Shown piece after piece: positions 8,849-17,322 of a DNA stretch of 64,000 nucleotides. The stretch is from positions 62,001-126,000 of the forward strand of contig NZ_JBGCCU010000032.1 of NCBI RefSeq assembly GCF_041261445.1, read 5' to 3'. The notes below the pieces were generated by a model. The model was given only the letters and a program-made list of their open reading frames with translations, was not told the DNA's origin and ran no database searches. The position numbers were made by a program, and so were the translations under genes. Numbering within the stretch: position 1 is the stretch's first letter; every line of letters starts with the position of its first letter. This stretch comes from Catenulispora sp. EB89 (GTDB lineage: Bacteria > Actinomycetota > Actinomycetes > Streptomycetales > Catenulisporaceae).

Positions 8849-9013
8849 GATCGGTTAACGCACGGCGCCGTCGAGTCGTTCCAGGCCGCGACACGCCGAA
8901 AACGTGGGGCCGACCGGGTGAATTATCCGTACTCTGAGTTGCCCGCACTATTCGCCCCGATTCATCCTGGTGCCTTCGCATTCCTGAGGGGACAGGAGAA
9001 AGGGGGCGCCATC

Positions 9014-9625
9014 ATGGCACCACGCACCATCAGTCCCACGAGCACCACCACCGGTTATTTCAACGCCACCCAGCTCGCAGCCCGCGGCTGGACACCGGCG
9101 ATGATCCGAGACTTCCTGGGCCGTCCCGACCACACCGAGTTCATCCCGCGCTTCCGGAACGCGGCCCCGATACTGCAGTTCGCGGTGGCGCGCGTCCAGG
9201 CCGCCGAGCGCACGACGAAGTTCGTGCAGCGCCTCGAGCTGGCGGCCCGAAGGTCGGCGGCGGCCCGGGAGGCGGCCAACCGGCGCCGCGAGGAGATGCT
9301 GCGCCTGGTGGCCGCCGACGAGGTCCCGATCCCGGAGCTGGCCCCGGACGTCCTGACCGACCGCGCGATCCGGCACAGCGATCCCCGCGACGCGGTGGAC
9401 GCGGCGAAGGCCGACCGCAGTACCCTGAATCGCTGGAAGGTCAACTACCTCCGGCACCAGCTGACGCACTACGACCCGATGATCGAGGGGATGTTCGGCC
9501 CGGTCGGCCGCGCCGCAGCGGAGAAGCTGCTACGCCGACGCGTGCTGGAGGCGATCGGGAAGACGTACCCTGATCTGCTCGACGAGTGCCAGCGGCAGCT
9601 CAGGGTCAGTGAACGAAGACGCTGA
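9014..9625 (+). CDS. Conserved protein with N-terminal HTH-like segment
   Basis: A 203-aa basic, mostly helical protein. Residues 15-45 (YFNATQLAARGWTPAMIRDF) look like a short helix-turn-helix of the kind that reads 'LAARGWT..MI..FLG.PD', seen in actinobacterial DNA-binding hypothetical proteins. A long Arg/Ala-rich helix follows (AARRSAAAREAANRRREEML). The C-terminal region LRHQLTHYDPMIEGMFG is well structured. The ATG is preceded by GGACAGGAGAAAGG. The exact role is unknown; a nucleic-acid-binding role is suggested by composition only. Confidence 0.72.
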   Translation: MAPRTISPTSTTTGYFNATQLAARGWTPAMIRDFLGRPDHTEFIPRFRNAAPILQFAVARVQAAERTTKFVQRLELAARRSAAAREAANRRREEMLRLVAADEVPIPELAPDVLTDRAIRHSDPRDAVDAAKADRSTLNRWKVNYLRHQLTHYDPMIEGMFGPVGRAAAEKLLRRRVLEAIGKTYPDLLDECQRQLRVSERRR

Positions 9626-9651
9626 CGAAAACTGACGACGGGGGATTCACC

Positions 9652-10224
9652 ATGTCGAGCTACACCATCCGCAACTACACGCCGGCCGACGAGAAATCCT
9701 GGCTGCGCTGCCGGGTTCTGGGCTTCCTGGACACCGCGTACTACGACTCCGTCGAGCGCGTGAAGCCGCCTGTTTCCGCCCCAGGCTTCGAACTCGTCGC
9801 CACCGACGAGGACGGGACGGTTGTCGGCGTCCTCGACGTCTCGGTCGACGGCGAACTGGCGACCATCGAGACCGTCGCGGTCCACCCCGACCGCCGCCGC
9901 CGCGGCCTGGGACGTGCCCTGCTCGCCGAGGCGACCGCCCGGGCCGCCGCCACCCCGGCGACCACGCTCGACGCCTGGACCCGCGACGACCCGGACACGC
10001 TGACCTGGTACCGCGCCATGGGCTTCGCCGAGAGCGACCACTATCTGCACGTCTACGCCAACTTCTATACCGACAACACCGAGCCGAAGCGAGCGATCGC
10101 CGAGCGCAGGCCCGACCTGAGCCCGATGGTCCTTTTCCTGCACGCGAAGCTCGCCGAGGAGGAACAGCTGCGGAAAGAGTTCGCGCGGGTGCACGTCTGC
10201 CGGCGGTTTGCCATGCCGCTGTGA
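9652..10224 (+). CDS. GNAT-family N-acetyltransferase
   Basis: A 190-aa single-domain acetyltransferase. The acetyl-CoA pyrophosphate-binding motif A is visible as VAVHPDRRRRGLGRALL at about residues 80-96. The C-terminal 'RDDPDTLTWYRAMGF' is the motif-B region where the acceptor and CoA tail sit. After residue 150 a region of about 40 residues follows that is not typical of the smallest GNATs. The acceptor is unknown. It is followed by a strong convergent terminator. Confidence 0.88.
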   Translation: MSSYTIRNYTPADEKSWLRCRVLGFLDTAYYDSVERVKPPVSAPGFELVATDEDGTVVGVLDVSVDGELATIETVAVHPDRRRRGLGRALLAEATARAAATPATTLDAWTRDDPDTLTWYRAMGFAESDHYLHVYANFYTDNTEPKRAIAERRPDLSPMVLFLHAKLAEEEQLRKEFARVHVCRRFAMPL

Positions 10225-10317
10225 CGACCTCGCGCAGCGCACAGCGCCAGATTGAAGATCCACCATTGTGAAAATGGCTGATCGGCCGTGGCGGCACGGC
10301 AGGGTTCGTCGGTGCTC

Positions 10318-10368
10318 GCCAATGCCGACCTCCCGAGGGCGTCAACCGGGGGAGGCCGGCATTGGCGT
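10318..10368. terminator. Bidirectional hairpin terminator
   Basis: CGCCAATGCCGACCTCCC (10318-10335) pairs with GGGAGGCCGGCATTGGCG (10351-10368). This is an 18-bp stem with a single A-C mismatch and a 15-nt loop. It lies between the GNAT gene and the ABC permease gene, which converge, so it should stop transcription from both sides. Confidence 0.8.
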
Positions 10369-10452
10369 TCTTGCCGCGCCGTGCAGTGCCCAGCACCGCT
10401 TTTGCTACGGCGACCAGCGGCTCTGCACGGTTCTGCTCGGCTCTACCCGCTC

Positions 10453-12870
10453 CTACTCGGTCCGCAGCGCGGTGGCGGTCCGCGACCGGGCCGCCCAGCT
10501 GGCCGGCAGCAGTGCCCCGAACAGGGCGATCACGATCCCGCCGGCCAGCAGGGGGATGAGCAGCCCGGCGGTGTAGGTGTGGGTCACGCTCGGCGGCAGG
10601 TGCCGGCCGATCGCGTTGCCCATCGGGGTCAGCGTCGCCTTCTCCACCGCGACGCCGAGCGGGACGCCGATCAGGCCGGCGATCAGGCCGGTGAGGGTCA
10701 CCGAGGTCAGGACCATCGCGACGGTCTGCTTGGGGGTCATCCCGAGGGCCTTGAAGATCCCCAGATCGTGAGCCCGCTCGCGGGTGTCCTGCGCCACCAT
10801 GCTCAGCACCCCGAGTGCGGCGACCGCCATCAGCATCAGCGTGAGGATGGCCACCAGGGTGCCCATGGTGATCACCACGATGTTCTTGCCGCTGTCCGAG
10901 TTCGACTGGACCGAGGCGTTCAGCGGGGTCAGTGCGGCGGCGGCCGAGGCGGACCAGTCCTTTCCGCTGACGTTCGAGGCCAGCTCGACGTTGTACTGGT
11001 CGATGTGCGGGGTCAGGCCGGCGGCGGTGAAGGTGGCCGCGTCCGTCATGACCGTGTAGTCGCCCACGTTGGTGTCGTAGTTGATACCGACGACCTTCAG
11101 CGTCAGCTGCTTGTTCTGCTTCGCCACGGTGACGTTGTCACCGACGTGGATCCCCACCGCCGAGGCCAGCTTGTCGCCGACCACGGCCTCGTCGGGCGCC
11201 GAGTACCAGCGGCCGGACACCAGCTGCATGTTCGTCCAGGAGAAGTCGCCGGTGACCGTGAACACCCTCGGCGTTTCGCCGCCGGGCGGGGCACCGACGA
11301 TGGTCGCGCCGCTGTCGCCCCAGCCGAACGCGGCCTTCGTGCCCGGGGTCCTGGCGAGCACGGCGGCCACGTTGGCGGCGTCCAGGTGTGGGTTGCGCGG
11401 GTCGTTGGGGCCGTAGAGACCCCAGGGCACGCCTACGTCGGCTGTGGGTTCCACGATCTCCGACCCGACGCTGAAGCCTGAAGTGCTGGCGTCCAGGTAC
11501 TTGTTGAACCCGGTCTCCAGTCCCACTGCGAACGTGGCACTCACCACGCCGAACAGCACCGCCGCACCGACCACCACAGTCCGGGCCGGCCGGGCGAACG
11601 GCTGGGCCAGTCCCAACGACACGGCCCGGGGCAGCGGCAGCCGCGAGGCCAGACGCTGTGCCGCGTGACCGCCCCCGGCCCTGGGGGAGCGGCCGACCAC
11701 CAGAGCCCGCACCGTCGGCATCCGGCCGGCCCGCACTGCCGGGATCAAAGCCGTTCCGCCGACGATCAGCAGGGCGCCCAGCGACACCACGGCGCTGACC
11801 CACAACGGAATCGAGGAACTGGCCGCGTTGGCCGCGCCGAGCTGCTTGGTGGCCCCGCCCAGGATCGGCACGGCCAGGAGGTTGCCGAACACCGTGCCGA
11901 GCACCACACCGAGGGTCGCCGGGATCATGGCCTGCGCGACGTAGGCACGGGCCACCTGCGAAGGGGTGAAGCCCAACGACTTCAGAATCCCGATGCGTCG
12001 GATCCCCGCGGCCACAGCCCCGCTGACCACGATCGAGATGATCAGCACCGCCATGAACAGCCCGAGGATCCCGAAGCCGACCAGGAACGGCACGTAGGCC
12101 TTGGCGTTGCCGGTCGCCTGCTGCTCCGCGGTCAGGTACGACTGTCCGCTCTCGACCGCGCCGGCCGGCACGGCGGCGGCCACCGCCTGCTTGTCGGTCG
12201 CGATGTCGGCGGCGGTCCCGGCTTTGGCGAATCGGTAGAGCATCTGCTCGTCGGACTTGGCGCCGGCAGCGGTGAGCCGCGCGAAACCGTCTGCGGTGGC
12301 GAAAGCGGTCGCGCTGCTGGTCACCGAGTTGGCGAAGCCGACGACCTTGAACGACGGCTTGCCCGGCAGGGATGAGAACACCACCGAATCACCGAAGCAG
12401 TCGGTCGCATATTGCTGCCACGGCAGGGCGATCTCGCCCGGGCCCGCCGGCCAGCGCCCCCGGGTCAGCGCCAGCTGGTCCATCCCGGAGGTGCCACCCA
12501 GGTCGGGCCGGGTGGTGACGGTGATCGGACCGTTGTCGTGGCCGGCCCAATCCTTCGTGGTGCAGTCCGTGCCGATCGTCGTGTCCAGGGCGGCGGCGAC
12601 CGGGTACGGCCCGGCCGCCTCGGTGACGCCGGCGACGTGCGCGGTGGCGGCGGCCTGCGCGGCCGTGACCTGCGAGCTGTCGAACTGGACCGCCAGATGC
12701 GCCCCGTGCCGGGCCTTGAAGGCGTGCTCGAACGGAGCCTGCACGACAGCCAGCAGACCGAGCGACAGTACCGAGGAGGTGACGGCGGCAAAGGTCGTCA
12801 GGGCCATGACGAAAGACTGCACGCGGCGCCGGCCCACGCCGGAGCGTACGACCTTGCCCAGGGCGCTCAC
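10453..12870 (-). CDS. ABC transporter permease, FtsX/MacB-like, duplicated
   Basis: An 805-aa permease with two FtsX-type halves. TM1 at about residues 20-42 is followed by an extracytoplasmic domain, TMs near 255-285, 305-335 and 350-375, then a second signal-like TM near 425-445, a second large outside domain, and a closing TM triplet (about 680-790). The architecture matches 'FtsX-like permease' exporters of lipids, peptides or antibiotics in actinobacteria. The GTG start overlaps the stop of a 29-codon ORF (GTGA). With the ATPase upstream and the two-component pair divergent to it, this looks like an envelope-stress or antimicrobial-export module. Confidence 0.9.
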   Translation of the reverse strand: MSALGKVVRSGVGRRRVQSFVMALTTFAAVTSSVLSLGLLAVVQAPFEHAFKARHGAHLAVQFDSSQVTAAQAAATAHVAGVTEAAGPYPVAAALDTTIGTDCTTKDWAGHDNGPITVTTRPDLGGTSGMDQLALTRGRWPAGPGEIALPWQQYATDCFGDSVVFSSLPGKPSFKVVGFANSVTSSATAFATADGFARLTAAGAKSDEQMLYRFAKAGTAADIATDKQAVAAAVPAGAVESGQSYLTAEQQATGNAKAYVPFLVGFGILGLFMAVLIISIVVSGAVAAGIRRIGILKSLGFTPSQVARAYVAQAMIPATLGVVLGTVFGNLLAVPILGGATKQLGAANAASSSIPLWVSAVVSLGALLIVGGTALIPAVRAGRMPTVRALVVGRSPRAGGGHAAQRLASRLPLPRAVSLGLAQPFARPARTVVVGAAVLFGVVSATFAVGLETGFNKYLDASTSGFSVGSEIVEPTADVGVPWGLYGPNDPRNPHLDAANVAAVLARTPGTKAAFGWGDSGATIVGAPPGGETPRVFTVTGDFSWTNMQLVSGRWYSAPDEAVVGDKLASAVGIHVGDNVTVAKQNKQLTLKVVGINYDTNVGDYTVMTDAATFTAAGLTPHIDQYNVELASNVSGKDWSASAAAALTPLNASVQSNSDSGKNIVVITMGTLVAILTLMLMAVAALGVLSMVAQDTRERAHDLGIFKALGMTPKQTVAMVLTSVTLTGLIAGLIGVPLGVAVEKATLTPMGNAIGRHLPPSVTHTYTAGLLIPLLAGGIVIALFGALLPASWAARSRTATALRTE

Positions 12871-12956
12871 CGGCTCACCGCCAGCAGCAGGCGGGCCACG
12901 GCCCGGAAGGAGGCCTCGAACAGGCGCCGGGGCATCGGCGGCTTACGCAGTGTCAT
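12867..12956 (-). CDS. 29-aa coupled small ORF between ABC ATPase and permease
   Basis: The ATG overlaps the ATPase stop (ATGA, 12953-12956) and its TGA overlaps the permease GTG (GTGA, 12867-12870). The 29 codons encode a basic, amphipathic peptide that begins MTLRKPPMPRRLFEASF and ends RAVARLLLAVSR. The helix has Arg on one face and Leu/Val/Phe on the other. Either it is simply a translational bridge that couples the two subunits, or a small membrane-associated subunit. No homologous family is known to me. Confidence 0.55.
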   Translation of the reverse strand: MTLRKPPMPRRLFEASFRAVARLLLAVSR

Positions 12957-13699
12957 CGGACCTCTCCCGCCGAACGGGTCAGCAGCGTGCGGGCGGCCAG
13001 GCCGGCCCCGCTGCCGTCGTTGACGACGTCCCGCTCGACCGCGCCGTCCACCAACTCGATCGTGCGGCGCGCGGTGCTCGCGGCCAGCTGCACGTCGTGG
13101 GTGACCAGCAGGATCGTCTGGCCCGCGCTGTTCAGGTCCAACAACAGCCGGCGCACGTCCTCAGCCGAGTGCGAGTCCAGAGCGCCGGTCGGCTCGTCGG
13201 CCAGCAGCAGTGCCGGGGAGTTCATCAGAGCCCTGGCCACCGCCACCCGCTGCCGCTGCCCGCCGGACAGCCGCTGCGGATAGGCCCCGGCATGCCGGTC
13301 GATGTCCAGCGAGCCGAGAAGCTCGGCGGCCCGGCGCTTCGCGTCGCCCTTGCCCATCCCGGCCAGCTGCGCCGGAACCAGGACGTTGTCCAACACGGTC
13401 AGGTCGTCGAGCAGGTTGAAGAACTGGAAGATCATGCCGACGGAGGCCCGGCGGTACTTCGCCGAACCGGCCTCGCTGAGCTGGTCGACGCGGGTGCCGT
13501 CGACGGTCACGGTGCCGCTGGAAGGCTTGTCCAGCCCCGCGATCAGGTTCAGCAGCGTGGACTTGCCACTGCCGGAATGGCCGAGGATCGCCACGCACTC
13601 ACCAGCCGCCACGGACAAGGTCACGCCGGCCAGTGCGGGCGGGCCGTCGTCGTACTTTTTCGTCGTGTCGCGAAGATCGATCATCGGTGCATTCGTCAT
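12953..13699 (-). CDS. ABC transporter ATP-binding protein (LolD/MacB-like)
   Basis: A 248-aa nucleotide-binding subunit with Walker A GHSGSGKST near residue 42, Q-loop region MIFQFFNLLDDLTV, signature LSGGQRQRVAVARAL, Walker B ALLLADEPTGALD and the H-loop LVTHDVQLA. It powers the FtsX-like permease encoded downstream through a coupled 29-codon ORF. The ATG at 13699 (MTNAPMIDLR) is chosen because the family starts just before the 'I.L+..+K.Y' strand. Sequence upstream of it in frame does not resemble the family. Confidence 0.92.
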   Translation of the reverse strand: MTNAPMIDLRDTTKKYDDGPPALAGVTLSVAAGECVAILGHSGSGKSTLLNLIAGLDKPSSGTVTVDGTRVDQLSEAGSAKYRRASVGMIFQFFNLLDDLTVLDNVLVPAQLAGMGKGDAKRRAAELLGSLDIDRHAGAYPQRLSGGQRQRVAVARALMNSPALLLADEPTGALDSHSAEDVRRLLLDLNSAGQTILLVTHDVQLAASTARRTIELVDGAVERDVVNDGSGAGLAARTLLTRSAGEVR

Positions 13700-13841
13700 G
13701 ACCATGAACCTAGGAACGGGCCACGATCCGCCGCGTCGGCCGACGGATGTCACCTCTTCCCAGGCCATCGCCCCGGGGACGTATCCGCCGTACATCCCCG
13801 GGGCGACGCGCAGAGCCGACACCACTGAATACGATCTCCCT

Positions 13842-15059
13842 ATGGAAGAGCTTCTTCAGCGTCGTCTGTCGACATCGGAGCGCATGAGCTGGCTGCAGGT
13901 CCAGGCCGTGGTGCTGACCGCCGCCTGCTTCTCCGCGCTGATGCTCAGCGTCACGATGCCGGTCCCCGAGGTTAGGCACTTCGACGGCCTGGCCCGGTTC
14001 GCCGGCCTCGGACCCTTCCAGATGACGAGTCTCTACCTCGTGCTCGCCCTTCCGGTCCTGCTGGTACGCCGTCTGCCGGCGGCGGTCTACGCGGCGTTCC
14101 TGGGCGAAGCGGTTCTCAGCGACATCGTGGGCACCCAGCCGTTGCCCGTGTTCATCCTGCTCATGGCTCTGACCGGGTACCTCGCCACCCGGCGGCCGAT
14201 AGCTGCCGCCGTCGGCTCCGTCACGGCCGTCGCGGTCGTGTTCGTCAACTTCACCCACGTCGGTCCCGAGGGCTCCATCGGCGACGCGATCGGGTGGGCC
14301 GCACACTACGCGTCGTGGATCGCGGTCGCGTGGGTGGCCGGGGGCGCGTATCGCAAACGCCGTGAATACCTCGAAGCCCTGCGCGAGCAGACCGCGGCGC
14401 GCGTCGTCATGGCCGAGCGGCTGCGGATCGCCCGCGAGCTGCACGACAGCGTCGCGCACAGCATCGGGATCATCACGGTGCTGTCCGGAGCGGCGGCGCG
14501 GGTCGTGGAGACCAAGCCCGAGCAGACGCGGCAGGCGCTGACCGGCATCGAGACCACCAGCCGGGAGACGCTGCTGGAGCTGCAGCGCATGCTCGGGGCG
14601 CTCCGCCGCGCCGAGCCGGACGACGCCACGCCGCAGGCCGCTCCGCTGGCGCCGGCCAGCAGCCTGGCCGACCTCCCGCAGCTCGCCGAACGCACGGCCG
14701 GCGCCGGGGTGCGGGTGCTTGTGACCTGGCGGGGCGAGCAGCGTCCGCTGCCGCCGGAGATCGAACTGTCGGCGTACCGGATCATCCAGGAGTCGGTGAC
14801 GAACGTGGTGCGGCACTCTGGGGCGCGGACCTGCCGGGTCGTGGTCGGTTACGAGCCGACAGGCGTGAGGATCGAGGTCGTGGACGACGGGGACGACGGT
14901 TCGGCCGGGCCGGGCCGTCCGAGGTTCGCGGCGGGGGCCGGCGGCAGCGGCTTCGGCCTGCTCGGCATGCGCGAGCGGGTGACGCTGCTGTCCGGCCAGT
15001 TCAGCGCGGGCCGGCGTCCGGAGGGCGGATTCATGGTGACGGCGAGCCTCCCGGCATGA
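13842..15059 (+). CDS. Sensor histidine kinase (NarL/HisKA_3 type)
   Basis: A 405-aa membrane kinase. Residues 20-165 hold about four to five hydrophobic helices. The HisKA_3 dimerisation box with the phosphorylated His is RIARELHDSVAHSIG near residue 205. The HATPase domain shows the N-box ESVTNVVRHSGA and the G-box GFGLLGMRERV. It should autophosphorylate and pass phosphate to the response regulator whose start overlaps its stop (ATGA). A TACGAT -10-like hexamer ends 6 nt before the ATG with no Shine-Dalgarno sequence, so the mRNA may be leaderless. It is divergent from the ABC exporter it may control. Confidence 0.92.
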   Translation: MEELLQRRLSTSERMSWLQVQAVVLTAACFSALMLSVTMPVPEVRHFDGLARFAGLGPFQMTSLYLVLALPVLLVRRLPAAVYAAFLGEAVLSDIVGTQPLPVFILLMALTGYLATRRPIAAAVGSVTAVAVVFVNFTHVGPEGSIGDAIGWAAHYASWIAVAWVAGGAYRKRREYLEALREQTAARVVMAERLRIARELHDSVAHSIGIITVLSGAAARVVETKPEQTRQALTGIETTSRETLLELQRMLGALRRAEPDDATPQAAPLAPASSLADLPQLAERTAGAGVRVLVTWRGEQRPLPPEIELSAYRIIQESVTNVVRHSGARTCRVVVGYEPTGVRIEVVDDGDDGSAGPGRPRFAAGAGGSGFGLLGMRERVTLLSGQFSAGRRPEGGFMVTASLPA

Positions 15060-15739
15060 GCGTGCGCGTGCTGCTGACCGACGACCAGCCCTTGATGCTG
15101 GTCGGGCTCGCGATCCTGATCGGCGACACCGACGACCTGGAGGTGGTCGGCCAGGCCGGCGACGGCCGCGAGGCCGTGCGCCTGGCCCGCGAGCTGCGGC
15201 CGGACGTCGTGGTGATGGACATCCGGATGCCGGGCATGGACGGGATCGAGGCGACCCGGCAGACGACCGCCGAGCCGGACCCGCCCAAGGTGCTGGTGCT
15301 GACGACCTTCGACGACGACGAGTACGTCTACGGCGCACTGCGCGCCGGGGCCAGCGGCTTCCTGCTCAAGAGCATGGCCCTGGACGCGATCCTGGAAGCG
15401 ATCCGCGTGGTCGCCGCGGGCGACGCGCTGATCGCGCCGAGCGTGACCCGGCGGCTGATCGCGGACTTCGCCGGCACCTCCGGCCCCGCCGCCCCCGAAC
15501 CGGACCCCGGGCCCGCCGTGGACTCGAGTCCCATCGCGGGGATCACCGACCGGGAGCGCGAGGTGCTGGCGCTGGTCGGACAGGGACTGTCGAACGCTGA
15601 GATCGCCGAGCGGCTGGTGATCAGCGCGGCGACCGCGAAGACCCATGTCGCGCGCCTGTTCGCCAAGCTCGAGGCTCGGGACCGCGTGCACCTGGCGATC
15701 ATCGCCTTTGAAACCGGACTCGTGCCGCGTAAGCGGTAG
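15056..15739 (+). CDS. LuxR/NarL-family response regulator
   Basis: A 227-aa two-domain regulator. The receiver domain holds the acidic pocket LLTDDQP, the phospho-acceptor Asp in VVVMDIRMPGMDG near residue 53, and the conserved Lys in FLLKSMA. A linker rich in Pro/Glu (about residues 140-158) leads to the LuxR HTH, visible as LTDREREVLALVGQGLSNAEI-type sequence ending KTHVARLFAKL. It overlaps the kinase stop by 4 nt. The divergent ABC exporter operon is the natural target, by analogy with BceRS/LiaRS-like modules. Confidence 0.93.
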   Translation: MSVRVLLTDDQPLMLVGLAILIGDTDDLEVVGQAGDGREAVRLARELRPDVVVMDIRMPGMDGIEATRQTTAEPDPPKVLVLTTFDDDEYVYGALRAGASGFLLKSMALDAILEAIRVVAAGDALIAPSVTRRLIADFAGTSGPAAPEPDPGPAVDSSPIAGITDREREVLALVGQGLSNAEIAERLVISAATAKTHVARLFAKLEARDRVHLAIIAFETGLVPRKR

Positions 15740-15775
15740 CTGCTGCCGGCAAGGCTGCCTTCGGTCCGACGCTCC

Positions 15776-15960
15776 TCAGGCCGCCGAAGCTGAGCGCGCG
15801 AACGCCAGACTCACCTCGATGATCGAGAGCACGATCGCCGCCCCACCCCCGCCTCGGTCAGCGGCCCGTAGACCGTGTACTCGGTGCCGTCGTCAGCGAA
15901 CTGGTGGGGTTCGGCGCACCCCAGCTCCACCAGCCGTGCGCCTCGTCCGGCGCTGGTCAT
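15776..15960 (-). pseudogene. Frameshifted small gene, about 60 codons
   Basis: From the ATG at 15960 the minus strand reads MTSAGRGARLVELGCAEP, then HQFADDGTEYTVYGPLTEAG with excellent GC3. The frame then runs out in a G-rich run (GGGGGTGGGG, about 15838-15848). In the frame one base over it continues as AIVLSIIEVSLAFARSASAA to a TGA at 15776. One missing base in the G run explains the break. This could be a true frameshift, phase variation, or a sequencing error. The product is not recognised. Confidence 0.55.
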
Positions 15961-16044
15961 ACATGCGCCGGACGTTAGCCGACGCAGCATGGCCCAAGCA
16001 CCGGGGTTTCGACGTGCTGGTTCGCTGATCGACCCGGACAGGTG

Positions 16045-17214
16045 TTAGCTCCGATACAACTCCCGCCCGATGATCGTCCGCTGTACCTCCGAAGCCCCCT
16101 CGTAGATCCGTGGCGCGCGCACCTCGCGATACAGGTGCTCCAGCAGGTGGCCGTGCTGAAGAGCTGCGGCGCCGTGGATCTGTACGGCTGCGTCGACGAC
16201 GTACTGCGCGGTCTCGGTGGCGAACAGCTTCGCCATGGCCGAGCGGCCGGCGATGCGCTTCTCGCCGCTGTCGTAGGCTTCGGCGGCGCTGTAGACGAGC
16301 AGGCGCGCGGCTTCGATGCGGGTCGCCATCTCGGCCAGGCTGTGCGAGACGGCCTGCAGGTCCTTCAGGACGCCGCCGAAGGCTTCGCGCTGTCCGGCGT
16401 GCGTGACCGAGGCGTCGAGCGCGGCCTGGGCCATGCCCACGGCGAAGGCGCCGACGCTGGGGCGGAACAGGTCCAGGGTGCGCATCGCGACGCGGAAGCC
16501 CTGGTCCACCTCGCCGAGGAGGTCTGCGCGGGTCACCGGGACGTTGTCGAAGGTGACGCGGCCGATCGGGTGCGGGGAGATCATGTCCAGGTGCTCGCCG
16601 CCGAGGCCGGGGCGGTCGGCCGGGACCAGGAACGCCGTGACGCCGCGTGATCCCGCCTCGGGCGTCGTGCGTGCGAAGACGCTGTAGAAGTCGGCTTCGG
16701 GGGCGTTGGAGATCCAGATCTTCTCGCCGCTCAGCGTCCAGCCGTCGGCCCCGTCGGCCCCGCCTGACCCCGCGGTCGGCGTCGCCGCCAGGGACAGTGA
16801 CGCCGCGTCCGAGCCGCTGCCCGGCTCCGACAGCGCGAACGCCGCGACCGCCTCGCCGGCCACCACCTTCGGCAGCCAGTGGGCGATCTGCTCTTCGGTC
16901 CCGTTCTGTACGACGGGATAGGTGCCGAGGCCTTGCAGCGCGAGCGCCGTCTCGGCCTCGGTCGAGACCTGCGCGAGCGATTCCCGCAGCAGGCACAGGT
17001 CCAGGGCCGCGGCCTCGGCGCGGCCGTCCGCGCCGCCGGGGAACAGCCGGGCCAGCAGGCCGTGCCGGCCCATGGCGGCGAGCAGGGGGCGGTTGACGTG
17101 CCCGGGGGCGCCGGCCGTGGCCAGCGGCGCGAGGTCGGTCTCGGCGAGCGTGCGGACCTGGGCGCAGAAGGCTGACTGGGCCGGGGTCAGGCGGAACTGG
17201 GAGCCGGATTCCAT
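16045..17214 (-). CDS. Acyl-CoA dehydrogenase
   Basis: A 389-aa flavoenzyme. The N-terminal helical domain (residues 1-115), the FAD/substrate motif FALSEPGSGSDAASL, the WTLSGEKIWISNA strand and the C-terminal catalytic Glu in IYEGASEVQRTIIG (Glu372) are all present. The family oxidises acyl-CoA thioesters at C2-C3 with FAD. Here it sits back to back with an aryl-CoA ligase, as in aerobic 2-aminobenzoate clusters, where dehydrogenation of an alicyclic CoA-ester would follow ring reduction. The ATG at 17214 is chosen over the TTG at 17223. Confidence 0.92.
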   Translation of the reverse strand: MESGSQFRLTPAQSAFCAQVRTLAETDLAPLATAGAPGHVNRPLLAAMGRHGLLARLFPGGADGRAEAAALDLCLLRESLAQVSTEAETALALQGLGTYPVVQNGTEEQIAHWLPKVVAGEAVAAFALSEPGSGSDAASLSLAATPTAGSGGADGADGWTLSGEKIWISNAPEADFYSVFARTTPEAGSRGVTAFLVPADRPGLGGEHLDMISPHPIGRVTFDNVPVTRADLLGEVDQGFRVAMRTLDLFRPSVGAFAVGMAQAALDASVTHAGQREAFGGVLKDLQAVSHSLAEMATRIEAARLLVYSAAEAYDSGEKRIAGRSAMAKLFATETAQYVVDAAVQIHGAAALQHGHLLEHLYREVRAPRIYEGASEVQRTIIGRELYRS

Positions 17215-17235
17215 ACCTGTCAATGTAACAAAATC

Positions 17236-17263
17236 TTGACTGCCGTCACAGAAGTCGTACGCT
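17236..17263 (+). promoter_or_regulatory. Ligase promoter with TGAC-N4-GTCA dyad
   Basis: TTGACT (17236-17241) and TACGCT (17258-17263) with a 16-bp spacer face the ligase gene. The 12-bp dyad TGACTGCCGTCA (17237-17248) overlaps the -35. A copy with one change (TGACTGTCGTCA, 25692-25703) lies upstream of the crotonase operon of the same pathway. This is a good candidate operator, probably for the PaaX-family protein encoded here. Confidence 0.6.
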
Positions 17264-17322
17264 GGAGCCGTCGAGCTCCAGCCAGCACCCAGTCACAGCA
17301 CCACGGAGTCCCGGAGGACCCG

